Positions 17,180-25,728 of a DNA stretch of 40,321 bases are shown in pieces. The first letter of the stretch is position 1. Each line of letters begins with the position of its first letter. Location of the stretch: positions 1-40,321 of IMG/VR virus record IMGVR_UViG_3300020000_000035. One strand, 5' to 3'. Under the pieces are notes generated by a model that had not been told where the DNA came from, did not search any database, and worked only from the letters and a program-made list of their open reading frames with translations. The position numbers and the translations under genes are program-made. This DNA is from a virus.

Positions 17180-18663
17180 TGATCCCCCAATTAGCTAACT
17201 CATTGTCAAGCGGCTTTACATCACAGCAGGTTATTGCTTTCTTGATGAGACAATTTCCCTCTCAATCTAAAAAAATACAAAAGGCTTTGGCTTCGGGTTA
17301 CACCGCTGAACAAGTTCTTAAGTTTTTATCAGGTGGGAAAAAGGGATTAGCACAAGAAGAACCACAGATTCAAACACAACATGCAAAAACAAGAAATCTT
17401 GATATTCAAAGAAGAGAAGATGTCAATAAAACCGCATTAGGAGCAGCAGGCGCAGGAGCTTTAGCAATTGGAGGCACATTAGCCGCTCCGATGGCAACTC
17501 AAGCTTTACAGCGTGCAGCACCTCAACTATTTGGTCCTGGAGCTATCGCGGCCCCTCAAGCACCCGTAACACCTGCGGCCATAGCCACGCAAGCCACGCC
17601 CCAATTGCCATTAAATCAAGGGCCACCACAATCCTTAGGAACCAGTCCACTTCAACCTCCAGTTGCTCCAACTATAGCACAACCTCAACCTGCAATTCCA
17701 TCTCAAGTAAAACCTACTATCTCAACTGAAATTTTAAATAAGTTCCCTGGCGTTGAATCTAAGATCAACGACATGCTCGCCAGTAAAAATACTCCCGAGG
17801 CGATTGCTCAGTACTTCAAGCAATTCAATCCAAGCCAGACTAAGAAACTTGAAAAGGAAGCAGGGGCATCAATACAGGAGATAATCAGTGAATATATCGC
17901 CAAAAAGCAGACGCAAGAACCTCCGAGTGTGGAACCCCAAAGCCAAGAATTGGATGTACCCGAAGAAACGTCTAAAATAGCTTTATCTGATGAAAGTACT
18001 ATTGATGTTCAAAAACGATTGAAAATTCCTTATGGCGAAGCTTTAAGATTAATAGAAGAACGAGATAAAAAAGACTTTTCTAAAATAGAAGCAGGTAATA
18101 CCGTCGTTTCACCTCAAGGTATGGGTGAAATCAAAGCGATCCGAAACGGGAAAGCTATCATTGAAATCGATGGAAAGAAACATCAAGTCAATGAAGATGA
18201 ACTCATTCAGTCTCCTATTCCTGAAAAAGACTTAGCCGATCTATATGATGATTTGGTTAGTGGTATTGAAAAATCTACAGGAAAACAAGTCTCTAGGAAT
18301 GTCGATTGGGCAGGATATGATCCAAACACCAACGAACTCGCATATAAGCCTCATGGAAGCGATAAACTCTATGCGTATGAAGATATATCGTCTGAAGACG
18401 TTGATGTCCTTACAAGCCTTTTAACGCAGCGTAAATCGACTGGTGAAAACTTCATCGGTGCTTGGTCAGCAGGAACCGAATCTCCTATTGGTGCTGCTAT
18501 GTATCAATTGATTAAGAAATTGCAGGCGGAAAGAGGTGGAAAAGGAAACGAATACAAGAATAAATACGAAACCATTTATGATGCTTTAGAACCAGCAAAG
18601 AAAGCAGCTAAGGAAAGACATGCAGAAAGAAAGAAAAAAGCCAAAAAGCCAAGACCTCATTAA
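17179..18663 (+). CDS. Candidate ejection protein with membrane segment and KTSC-like domain
   Basis: A 494-residue protein. Residues 1-52 contain two copies of a short helical repeat (FTSQQVIAFL and YTAEQVLKFL). A glycine/alanine-rich hydrophobic segment follows at about 86-108. Next come a Pro/Gln linker, a third copy of the helical repeat (about 190-215), and a small beta barrel (IEAGNTVVSPQGMGEIKAI). A C-terminal domain at about 372-434 resembles KTSC (WAGYDPNTNELAY, LYAYEDIS, NFIGAW). The tail is strongly basic (RKKKAKKPRPH). Membrane segment and position favour an ejection protein that acts in the host envelope. The function is inferred. Confidence 0.5.
   Translation: MIPQLANSLSSGFTSQQVIAFLMRQFPSQSKKIQKALASGYTAEQVLKFLSGGKKGLAQEEPQIQTQHAKTRNLDIQRREDVNKTALGAAGAGALAIGGTLAAPMATQALQRAAPQLFGPGAIAAPQAPVTPAAIATQATPQLPLNQGPPQSLGTSPLQPPVAPTIAQPQPAIPSQVKPTISTEILNKFPGVESKINDMLASKNTPEAIAQYFKQFNPSQTKKLEKEAGASIQEIISEYIAKKQTQEPPSVEPQSQELDVPEETSKIALSDESTIDVQKRLKIPYGEALRLIEERDKKDFSKIEAGNTVVSPQGMGEIKAIRNGKAIIEIDGKKHQVNEDELIQSPIPEKDLADLYDDLVSGIEKSTGKQVSRNVDWAGYDPNTNELAYKPHGSDKLYAYEDISSEDVDVLTSLLTQRKSTGENFIGAWSAGTESPIGAAMYQLIKKLQAERGGKGNEYKNKYETIYDALEPAKKAAKERHAERKKKAKKPRPH
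17203..17221. promoter_or_regulatory. Degenerate fourth copy of the palindromic repeat
   Basis: TTGTCAAGC-G-GCTTTACAT matches copy 1 at 17 of 19 bases. It lies inside codons 9-15 of the gene starting at 17179. It keeps one perfect half-site. It could be a weak binding site or chance, since it is constrained by coding. Confidence 0.35.
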
Positions 18664-18716
18664 GCTCTTGTATTTCTTAGCTAATCATAAGAAAAAGAAG
18701 AAGTGAATTTGCATTA

Positions 18717-19103
18717 CTAGCAATCATGAATCTGTTGCTCTTTTCTATTTAACTCTTTTATAGCCAATTCAGTTTGACAAAGATTTCTTGCAAGTTTTAC
18801 AAATTGACAAATGAGTTTCAATTCATCTTCTTCATCACAACAAAAGAATCTAAATAATGCCCCATTATGATCCCAAAATTCACAAATACATTCTGCCTCT
18901 TCGTTTCGATAAGAAATTATGTCGAAAAAATTATTATGATCATCACTAGAGATAAAAAATGGGGTTGCAACTTCCTGTTTGAAGGGAAATCCTTGGTATT
19001 TCCTTATTTCATCAGGATCAGACATTTCTTCAGGATATTCGAAAGTTTTTTTAGGATATACTCCAGGACTAGCATTAAATATCCTAATGTATTCTTGCTT
19101 CAT
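18717..19103 (-). CDS. Hypothetical protein, minus-strand cluster
   Basis: A 128-residue acidic, Cys- and Phe-rich protein (CICEFWDHNGALFRFFCCDEEDE). The ribosome binding site GGAG precedes its start at 19103. It is the last gene of a four-gene minus-strand cluster between the ejection genes and the tail fibre. No family recognised. The 53-base gap to the convergent ejection gene holds only a weak 7-bp inverted repeat (18673-18694). Confidence 0.65.
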   Translation of the reverse strand: MKQEYIRIFNASPGVYPKKTFEYPEEMSDPDEIRKYQGFPFKQEVATPFFISSDDHNNFFDIISYRNEEAECICEFWDHNGALFRFFCCDEEDELKLICQFVKLARNLCQTELAIKELNRKEQQIHDC

Positions 19104-19105
19104 GA

Positions 19106-19489
19106 TTAAACTCCAAAAAAGGGAACTTTTTCTATCAGTTCTTTTAATTTACTTTTAGCTTGATTGGTAGATGTCTCAGAGCATCCATAAATATTGCTTA
19201 GGTTTTCTCTGACTTCTCTAAGCCATGCATTATATATATCTCGTTTTTCGTTATCACAATATCGATTAAAATGATGCCACATTCGTTGAAAAGGGTCATC
19301 TATCTCACAATCTTTGCATTCTGTCAACCAAGTAGGATGATGGTTCTTTCTTTTTCTGCAAGTAGTGCCCCATTTTCTGCATTTCGGGCATCTGCTTCCG
19401 CCTGATCTTCCTAAGTCTAATTGCTCTTGATCCCAATAGTCTTGATGACCATTATTTATCGCTTCTTCAATGCTAGTACTATGACTCAT
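19106..19489 (-). CDS. Zinc-ribbon-containing hypothetical protein
   Basis: A 127-residue protein with two Cys pairs near residues 34-61 (CPKC and CKDC) that could bind zinc, plus a His/Arg/Lys-rich loop between them. The C-terminal half is helical. The start at 19489 has AAGGTAACGA before ATG. It lies 3 bases before the next minus gene, so the two are co-transcribed. It may bind nucleic acid. The function is unknown. Confidence 0.65.
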   Translation of the reverse strand: MSHSTSIEEAINNGHQDYWDQEQLDLGRSGGSRCPKCRKWGTTCRKRKNHHPTWLTECKDCEIDDPFQRMWHHFNRYCDNEKRDIYNAWLREVRENLSNIYGCSETSTNQAKSKLKELIEKVPFFGV

Positions 19490-19547
19490 TCGTTACCTTT
19501 TTTAAGATAATCAAAATAACCAAAGCCAAGATAATGAAAAACATTAC

Positions 19548-19793
19548 TTATTTTTGCTTTTGTTCATGAGATATTAGATGCGCCTTAAACTCTGCATCTT
19601 GTCTTTCCAATTTTCCATGAAAATCTTTTATTTCTTCTTGAATGCTTCGAAGAATTTGACCTGTTTCAGCTCTAAAAGATTCCATTTTTGAATCCATTAA
19701 TCGCCAATCTTGTCTTGATTCTGCTCTAAACCAAGCAATCAAAGCCGCATTTGCAAAAAATAGTGTTAAAATTTGTATCCATGATTCAGTCAT
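19548..19793 (-). CDS. Small membrane protein with coiled coil
   Basis: An 81-residue protein with one N-terminal membrane segment (WIQILTLFFANAALIAWF), then a long charged coiled coil (MESFRAETGQILRSIQEEI). The shape, one anchor plus a helical stalk, resembles inner-membrane spanin subunits or small holin-like proteins. No periplasmic partner is adjacent. It overlaps the HTH gene upstream by 4 bases (ATGA). A lysis role is possible but unproven. Confidence 0.6.
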   Translation of the reverse strand: MTESWIQILTLFFANAALIAWFRAESRQDWRLMDSKMESFRAETGQILRSIQEEIKDFHGKLERQDAEFKAHLISHEQKQK

Positions 19794-19996
19794 TTTGCCG
19801 CCTTTGACGCTAGGTCTTTAATAATCGAGATATGTATAGCCTCGATGCTCTTTTTAGATATCCTATAAGGGCTTTTAGGTCCAATCCCTATACGTATCGC
19901 AATCAAAAACCCCTTTTTGAGTGCTCTACGAATAGTATTCTGATGTACCCCGAATATAATAGCAGCTTCCTTAATTGAATAAAACTCCGAATCCAT
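19790..19996 (-). CDS. Excisionase/MerR-like small HTH protein
   Basis: A 68-residue protein with a winged helix-turn-helix of the excisionase (HTH_17) type: YSIKEAAIIFGVHQNTIRRAL, then a wing ending PYRISKKSIE. It is the first gene of the four-gene minus cluster and starts at 19996 after GAGGTAGAT. It likely binds DNA and could regulate its own operon or the tail-fibre promoter facing the other way. No integrase is present, so a true excision role is unlikely. Confidence 0.75.
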   Translation of the reverse strand: MDSEFYSIKEAAIIFGVHQNTIRRALKKGFLIAIRIGIGPKSPYRISKKSIEAIHISIIKDLASKAAK

Positions 19997-20105
19997 ATCT
20001 ACCTCGTAATGTTGGTATATATAGGGTAATCATTGTTAATCAGGAACATGTAAATGAAATTTTTGATTTGCAATAGTGAGGTCAACTTAAACAACAGAGG
20101 TTTAT

Positions 20106-22325
20106 ATGACTTCCCCCTTTATTCCCAATTCATTCACATACGGCGACGCACCACAGGGTGGAGCAGTCATGCCAATGGTTATTGCAGGAAGAGATCCTTC
20201 CGATACCATCGATAGACAATATGATGCAGGTTACTTATGGCTTTCAGCCATTAACCTTGGTGGATCTGGTCTTTTGTTTTACCAAGCTGGTAATCAAGCA
20301 GGAACACCCACCTGGACAGTCTCATCTTCAGCGGCTGGAGCGCTTAATACTTTATCTGATGGCTCAACAGTTGTTTTACCTAGTGGAGGCAATATTGCCC
20401 TTACTGGGACAGCTAATCAAATCACGACAACTTCAAGCGGCCCCGCTCATGAAATTGTTTTTTCTCTCCCAAATAACTTGGTTGCCCCTGGATCAATTAC
20501 TTCAACAACTACAATGACGGCTGGTACAGGGCTAACAGTAAGTGGAGGCGGAGCAGCAATTACAGGAAATAGTACTGTTACAGGAGATTTAGCTGTTTCA
20601 GGAGCTTTGACAGCTGGATCTTTTACTCTTAGTGGACTTGCAGTAAATGGAACAGTCACCATAAATACCGCTGGCGCAGGCACAACAACTATTGGTAATG
20701 CCGCAGCTGGAGCTATTACGATTGATGTTGGTACAGGTAATTTCCAAATGAATGGTGGAGGAAATGAAATCCACATTGGAGACGATGCCGCAGCTAATCA
20801 AATCACAATCGGATCTCAAACTGTTGGAGCTGCACTAACGCTACAGGCAGGAACTGGGGACGTTTTAATAACAGGTTCTGTTTTAGCTGCAATTACAATA
20901 GGAAGAGCTGATGGAACAGGTGCAATCATTCTTGGAAGGTCGACAGCTGGTCAAAACGTAAGTATCAGTGATGCTGTACCCGCTGCTTCAAGAACAACAA
21001 CGATTGCAGGAGGAACCATTATAGGCGCTGTCACAGATACCATCGACATTGCCCCAGATGGAGCCACTACAAATGCCGCCGCCATCAAAATTGTAAATAT
21101 TAATACTGGAACCGTGGCAACTGGCCAAGTTCTGACCAACATAGCTTCAGGTACGGTGACTTCTGGAACCCATACTACAAACATTGCGACAGGCAATAGA
21201 GCCGCTGGAACTATGGACATGAATATCATGACAGGAACAGGGACAAAAACTTTAGATATCGGAAATGCGGATGGATTAACAACCACTACGATTTTAGGTC
21301 CTGTCAATGTAAATACCAACCAAAACAACAACGTTTCCATAAACGGAGGAACTTCCACAGGCACGATTACCATAGGTAATACAGCTGCGGGAGCTGTTAT
21401 TTTAAATTCTGGAAGCACTATCGCAATTGGAGACAATTCAGCGGGGGCAATCACAGTTGATACCGCAGCAGGAATTTCTTTAGATGCGGCCACAGCTTCT
21501 AATTTTACAGTGACTGGAGCAGCGCTTGATTTAACCCTCAGTTCTGTAGGTGGATCAGTAAATATAACAGCCACCGAAGCTGCGGCAGATGCAATTGTCA
21601 TAGATGCTTCTAATGCTGCTGGTGGAGTTCAAATTAAGGGTGGAACAGGTGGAATTCTAATAGGTAATGAAGCTGATACCACTCCTATTTCTATAGGAGA
21701 CTTTGCCCCTACAGCATCAAGAACGATTACAGTTGGTGGAGGAACGATAATAACCGCCGTAACCGATACGATCGATATTGGTCCCGATGGAGCAACTACC
21801 AACGCAGGAGCCACTAAGACTGTCAACGTCAATACTGGTGGAGTGACCTTAGGATCAGTTCTTACTAATATTGCCTCTGGAACAGTGACTTCAGGTACTC
21901 ATACAACCAATATTGCCACAGGAAATAGAGCTGCTGGAACCATGGCCGTCAATCTTTTGACAGGTACAGGAGTTAAAACTTTAAATATAGGTAATGTAGA
22001 CAATGCAACCGTTGTAAACGTCGCTGGTAATTTAAATCTTACCAACGTAGCTAGCCAAATTACAATGAATGGTGGTGCAGCAACTGACTTCATTGGATCA
22101 GCAACTTTGATTGGTGGTCAAGCTACAATTTTAAATACCAATATAGCTGCTGGAGACAGAATAATGATCACAAGAAGCGCTTTAAATGCTTCTCCTGCTC
22201 TTGGGTTCTTGCTCTATACGATTAATGCTGGAGTTTCATTCGTTGTTGATTCTCTAAGTGCTACTGGAGCTGCTGTGGCAACCGACGTTTCAAGCTTCAC
22301 ATACGTAATTATTAGACAAACCTAG
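20106..22325 (+). CDS. Tail fibre protein, repeat-rich
   Basis: A 739-residue Gly/Thr/Asn/Ala-rich protein made of short beta repeats, many of the form ITIGNAAAGAITIDVGTGN, consistent with a beta-helix or fibrous trimer. It contains a long internal duplication: a block of about 104 residues with DTIDIAPDGATTN recurs as DTIDIGPDGATTN (20964-21275 and 21691-22002). The C-terminal 70 residues form a different, less repetitive domain (AGDRIMITRSALNASPALGF). It would bind the host surface. AGAGG precedes ATG 20106. It is followed by a long hairpin. Confidence 0.75.
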   Translation: MTSPFIPNSFTYGDAPQGGAVMPMVIAGRDPSDTIDRQYDAGYLWLSAINLGGSGLLFYQAGNQAGTPTWTVSSSAAGALNTLSDGSTVVLPSGGNIALTGTANQITTTSSGPAHEIVFSLPNNLVAPGSITSTTTMTAGTGLTVSGGGAAITGNSTVTGDLAVSGALTAGSFTLSGLAVNGTVTINTAGAGTTTIGNAAAGAITIDVGTGNFQMNGGGNEIHIGDDAAANQITIGSQTVGAALTLQAGTGDVLITGSVLAAITIGRADGTGAIILGRSTAGQNVSISDAVPAASRTTTIAGGTIIGAVTDTIDIAPDGATTNAAAIKIVNINTGTVATGQVLTNIASGTVTSGTHTTNIATGNRAAGTMDMNIMTGTGTKTLDIGNADGLTTTTILGPVNVNTNQNNNVSINGGTSTGTITIGNTAAGAVILNSGSTIAIGDNSAGAITVDTAAGISLDAATASNFTVTGAALDLTLSSVGGSVNITATEAAADAIVIDASNAAGGVQIKGGTGGILIGNEADTTPISIGDFAPTASRTITVGGGTIITAVTDTIDIGPDGATTNAGATKTVNVNTGGVTLGSVLTNIASGTVTSGTHTTNIATGNRAAGTMAVNLLTGTGVKTLNIGNVDNATVVNVAGNLNLTNVASQITMNGGAATDFIGSATLIGGQATILNTNIAAGDRIMITRSALNASPALGFLLYTINAGVSFVVDSLSATGAAVATDVSSFTYVIIRQT

Positions 22326-22334
22326 TAAATAAAA

Positions 22335-22376
22335 TAGGTTAATGGTAAATAAAATTTTATTTTTACCATTAACCTA
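22335..22376 (+). terminator. Long hairpin between tail fibre and accessory genes
   Basis: TAGGTTAATGGTAAA (22335-22349) pairs perfectly with TTTACCATTAACCTA (22362-22376), a 15-bp stem around an AT loop. There is no T run directly after it. The 3' arm touches the AGGAG ribosome binding site of the next gene at 22387. It may act as an attenuator, a processing or stability hairpin, or a weak terminator. Confidence 0.55.
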
Positions 22377-22386
22377 GGAGAACACC

Positions 22387-22581
22387 ATGTTGAAATTAGC
22401 AAACATTTTTGAAGTCGTTAGAGGGGATAAAGTGTACACATTGACTTTGCCAAGTAATGCTCCTCTCGGTGAATTGCATGATGTTCTTTTTCAATTAAGG
22501 TCTTTTGTGGTGGACAAGATCAATGAATCTATCGCCGCTGATAAACCTAAAGAACTTAAAGAGGAACCAAAGGTTGAATAA
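22387..22581 (+). CDS. Small protein after tail fibre
   Basis: A 64-residue protein with a strong AGGAG before ATG 22387. The N-terminal part is a beta hairpin (NIFEVVRGDKVYTLTLPS) and the rest is helical with an acidic/basic tail. It may be a tail fibre chaperone or assembly factor, by position. It overlaps the next gene by one base (TAATG). Confidence 0.6.
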   Translation: MLKLANIFEVVRGDKVYTLTLPSNAPLGELHDVLFQLRSFVVDKINESIAADKPKELKEEPKVE

Positions 22582-22907
22582 TGATAGGAAGTCAAAGCGC
22601 TGCATTTGATACCGAACTTAGAGTAACGGCTCCCTTTACGGGAGTCGCTCAATTACTCGGTACTTTAGTCAATAGTCCTGCCATTCTTTTTTTTAGTAAT
22701 GATACGGATGTTGATGTTTTTTTTGCTGATAATTCAGGTTCAACCAAAGGTTTAACCATGACGGCAGGAGAAAAGATCGTATTAGACAATACAGCTAATC
22801 GCACTGGCGAGGTCAATACCCTTACCTTCAACGTAGGAACTAAATTCTATGTAACGGGAGCGGCTGGAACAGGGACTTTTAGAGTAGGAGTCATATACGC
22901 AAAATGA
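22581..22907 (+). CDS. Small beta-rich structural protein
   Basis: A 108-residue beta protein with alternating hydrophobic strands (PAILFFSNDTDVDVFFADNSG) and Gly/Thr turns. It has the feel of a compact jelly-roll or fibre-tip accessory protein. It sits between tail-fibre genes and is joined to the next by an ATGA overlap. Function by context only. Confidence 0.6.
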   Translation: MIGSQSAAFDTELRVTAPFTGVAQLLGTLVNSPAILFFSNDTDVDVFFADNSGSTKGLTMTAGEKIVLDNTANRTGEVNTLTFNVGTKFYVTGAAGTGTFRVGVIYAK

Positions 22908-23452
22908 GCCAAATCCATAGTCCATCAGTTGTTAATCCGCCTCCTCCTTCCAATCCCACTATGTTTGTGACGGATGATGGAACAGCAATTCCATTGGTCA
23001 GCACGCTAAATATAACTGGAGTTCAGTCTGAAGAAGATTCTGCAAGTGGGATTTTGACAAGAGCGAATCCAGATCTAAGCAATAATTTAGAAATCGTTCT
23101 GACAAATCGTGTATCAGGACTTGGTTCTACAAACTCTAACACTCCTGCTGACATAACTGTCTTTGACTGTGGTTCGACTCCTGGGGTTTATAATTTTGAT
23201 ATTCAAATAGTGGGATATGACTTAACAGACCTAGCAGGGTGTGGATATTTCATTTCAGGCAGCGTCAGAACAACAGGGCTCACCGCTGTTTTAGTGGGAA
23301 CTCCTGACAAAATCACCAATGAAGAAGCTGCAACAGCTGGCTGTGATGCAAATCTTGTTGTCGCTGGAAATAATGCAGTTGTACGAGTTACAGGACTTGC
23401 AGGTAAGAGTATCAATTGGAAAGTCCTTTCTCAATATATTTTCGTAAGCTAG
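22904..23452 (+). CDS. Tail-fibre-associated protein
   Basis: A 182-residue protein with a Pro-rich N-terminus (SVVNPPPPSNPTM) and a beta domain rich in Asn, Thr and Gly, ending in WKVLSQYIFVS. It looks like a fibre-associated or receptor-binding accessory. Four Cys residues are spread through the beta domain. It overlaps the previous gene by 4 bases and is 9 bases ahead of the second fibre. Confidence 0.6.
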   Translation: MSQIHSPSVVNPPPPSNPTMFVTDDGTAIPLVSTLNITGVQSEEDSASGILTRANPDLSNNLEIVLTNRVSGLGSTNSNTPADITVFDCGSTPGVYNFDIQIVGYDLTDLAGCGYFISGSVRTTGLTAVLVGTPDKITNEEAATAGCDANLVVAGNNAVVRVTGLAGKSINWKVLSQYIFVS

Positions 23453-23461
23453 GAGTTTAAT

Positions 23462-25360
23462 ATGGCAGGTTTTGATAATGATGTCGTTTATGGCATAAAT
23501 GCAGACTTCAGTAATGCCTTAGGGGGAACTGGAGCTGATCCTAGTGGTGAGCTTTTATTAGATGGTCAACTTTGGATAGGTTCTACGGCTTTAAATGCTG
23601 GAGGAACAAATATTAATGTCGGCAATCTCACTTCTCCAGGGGGAACCGTCATAATTGGATATTCTTCTCCAAATATTACATTTGAAGCAGGCGCATCCGT
23701 CCCCACAACTTTTACGGCAGATTCAGGAACAGCCACTCCAGCATTAAATAATATCAATCTCTTGGGTGGGTCAAACGGAATAGATACAGTCGCCTCAGGC
23801 AATACAGTCACATTTAATTTCGATGTCACAGAACAACCCGCTATCGCTACTTCATATGCCACTCCATCAGGAACGGCAGTCCCTGCTTTAAACATTCTCA
23901 CTCTTGCAAATGGTACAGGCGTTTCCATCACGGCAGCAGGATCGACAATCACGGTAAATGCAAGCGCTACAACACCTCTATCTTTTCCAACCGATTCAGG
24001 AACAGCCACACCAGCTGCGAACGCTTTGACCATTGCAGGTTCAGGAAGCATTACCACAACAGGGGCAGGAGCCACGGTCACAGTTCAGCTCACTGGACTA
24101 ACCAATCATGCTCTTTTAGTAGGAGCTGGAACGACCACAATCACAAAAGTTGGACCATCCGCAACAGCAGGTCAAGTTCTTCAATCGGCAGGCGCGGCAG
24201 CAGACCCAGCATTTTCGACCGCAACTTACCCTTCAACTGCTACAGGAACGGGAACAATTTTACGAGCAAATGGAACGAACTGGGTACCGACTACTTCAAC
24301 TTATCCCGATACTAATGCGATCAACACTCTTCTTTATGCTTCGGCAGCAAACGTTATGTCCGCACTGGCCACAGCAAATGACGGTGTTCTTGTCACAAGC
24401 AATACTGGAGTTCCTTCGATCTTGGCAGGACCAGGAACCACAGGTAATATTCTTCAGTCGAATGCAGCCGCAGCCCCTAGCTTCTCAACCGCTACTTACC
24501 CATCGACAACGACAATCAATCAAATTCTTTATTCATCAGCCAATAACGTTGTAGGAGGAATAACCGCAGCGAATAACGGAACGATGATTTCTAGCGCAAC
24601 AGGAGTTCCTTCCTGGCTTGCAAACGGGACAACTGGACAACTTCTTACAGCAACAACAGGATCTCCCCCTTCATGGGCTAATGCTCCCTCTGGTGGATTT
24701 ACAACGATAAACATTCAATCATTCACCATTAACGGAACTTATACTCCGACTGCAAATATGAAGTACTGCCTAGTTGAAGCTGTCGCAGGTGGTGGTGGTG
24801 GTGGTGGTGCTAATACTACAGGAGCGGGACAAGCTGCGGCTGGTGCAGGAGGCGGTGGAGGAAGCTATCGTTATGGATATTATACCGCGGCTGATATTGG
24901 AGCTTCTAAAGCCGTAGTTATTGGAGCTGGTGGAACCGCTGGAGCGAATACTGGAGGAAACGGAGGAACTGGGGGAAGCACTGGTTTGACTGGCTTATTC
25001 AGTATAGACGGTGGTGGTGGTGGTGCTGGAAGCGGCACGGCTGCGGCAAGTTCAGCTACTCAGGGCGGTGTAGGTGGTAATCCGACAACCGCAGGTATCC
25101 AAGCTTTTGGATCTTCTGGGGGTGCAGGTGGTAATGGTGCTGCTGCTAATGCTGGGCCTTTTGCAATTGGTGGAAACGGTGGATCTTCTTTTTTAAGCGC
25201 AGGTGGTCGAGGGGGAGCAGCAACAGCCGGAAGATCAGCTGGTGTAAACGGACTATCCTATGGTGGTGGTGGTGGTGGTGGTGCTGTCACAGCTAGCCAA
25301 ACAGGATTTACAGGGGGCGTTGGAGCTCCAGGATTTTTATGGGTAACTGAATTTATCTAA
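23462..25360 (+). CDS. Tail fibre / adhesin with glycine-rich tip
   Basis: A 632-residue protein. The first 440 residues are Thr/Ala/Ser-rich repeats, including DSGTATPA at least twice and longer repeats with FSTATYPST, ILYSSANNVVGGI and ATGVPS. From about residue 441 the protein becomes extremely Gly-rich (runs of seven glycines and GGTGGST patterns), introduced by SFTINGTYTPTAN. This looks like the polyglycine tips of some phage adhesins, which bind receptors through surface loops and often vary. The last residues (PGFLWVTEFI) cap the fold. Both fibre genes probably act on the same tail. Confidence 0.72.
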   Translation: MAGFDNDVVYGINADFSNALGGTGADPSGELLLDGQLWIGSTALNAGGTNINVGNLTSPGGTVIIGYSSPNITFEAGASVPTTFTADSGTATPALNNINLLGGSNGIDTVASGNTVTFNFDVTEQPAIATSYATPSGTAVPALNILTLANGTGVSITAAGSTITVNASATTPLSFPTDSGTATPAANALTIAGSGSITTTGAGATVTVQLTGLTNHALLVGAGTTTITKVGPSATAGQVLQSAGAAADPAFSTATYPSTATGTGTILRANGTNWVPTTSTYPDTNAINTLLYASAANVMSALATANDGVLVTSNTGVPSILAGPGTTGNILQSNAAAAPSFSTATYPSTTTINQILYSSANNVVGGITAANNGTMISSATGVPSWLANGTTGQLLTATTGSPPSWANAPSGGFTTINIQSFTINGTYTPTANMKYCLVEAVAGGGGGGGANTTGAGQAAAGAGGGGGSYRYGYYTAADIGASKAVVIGAGGTAGANTGGNGGTGGSTGLTGLFSIDGGGGGAGSGTAAASSATQGGVGGNPTTAGIQAFGSSGGAGGNGAAANAGPFAIGGNGGSSFLSAGGRGGAATAGRSAGVNGLSYGGGGGGGAVTASQTGFTGGVGAPGFLWVTEFI

Positions 25361-25372
25361 AAGAGAGAATTG

Positions 25373-25507
25373 ATGGACAAGCAAATTAGAAAGATTAAGA
25401 AAGAGACAAAAAAAGTTGGAAAAGATCTATCCCATCTAGAGAAAGAAGACAAAAAAAGGGATAGAGTGTGCGATTACGGCGCAAAAATGATGAAGAAAAA
25501 GAAGTGA
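25373..25507 (+). CDS. Very small lysine-rich protein
   Basis: A 44-residue frame from ATG 25373, with AAGAGAG nine bases upstream, 12 bases after the fibre stop. It is extremely Lys/Asp/Glu-rich and helical (KIKKETKKVGKDLSHLEK) and ends MMKKKK. The last base of its stop codon is the first base of palindromic repeat copy 2. Unknown function; it may be real because of its spacing and ribosome binding site. Confidence 0.5.
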   Translation: MDKQIRKIKKETKKVGKDLSHLEKEDKKRDRVCDYGAKMMKKKK

Positions 25508-25525
25508 TGTAAAGCCGCTTTACAT
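25507..25525. promoter_or_regulatory. Palindromic repeat, copy 2
   Basis: A perfect 9+1+9 palindrome, ATGTAAAGC-C-GCTTTACAT, identical to copy 1 except for the central base. It lies between convergent genes, so here it does not precede a start codon. Confidence 0.75.
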
Positions 25526-25533
25526 TGCGAATT

Positions 25534-25728
25534 TCACAATCCGCCTACATGCCATGAGCGATTAATTTCGCTCTTTTGCATTACAGTAGGGAACACTAGC
25601 AAAATATCCCAAAAGTCTTTCTCATCCTTGAAGCGGATTCTATTTCCTTCCTTGATTTTAGGATCAGAATCAGTCCATGTCACTCTTTTTACGTTGTCTT
25701 TCTTAACAACTATTTGTTGCACTAGCAT
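25534..25728 (-). CDS. Small hypothetical protein
   Basis: A 64-residue protein with a very strong AGGAGG before its start at 25728. It looks like a small beta barrel (QQIVVKKDNVKRVTWTD, then GNRIRFKDEKDFWDILLVF). It is the second gene of a two-gene minus unit and overlaps the end of the first by 26 bases. No family recognised. Confidence 0.65.
   Translation of the reverse strand: MLVQQIVVKKDNVKRVTWTDSDPKIKEGNRIRFKDEKDFWDILLVFPTVMQKSEINRSWHVGGL

Noticed and set aside
19790-19996. Excisionase as a sign of a temperate phage
   Set aside because: There is no integrase. The HTH_17 fold is shared by many small regulators, so lysogeny cannot be inferred from it.
20951-21601. Long minus-strand frame of 216 codons in the tail fibre gene
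   Set aside because: It is a shadow of the Gly/Thr/Ala-repeat coding strand. The Val/Ala/Pro-rich product mirrors the fibre codons.
23566-24081. Minus-strand frame of 171 codons in the second fibre gene
   Set aside because: Same cause: complement of repetitive Thr/Ala codons, with no binding site.
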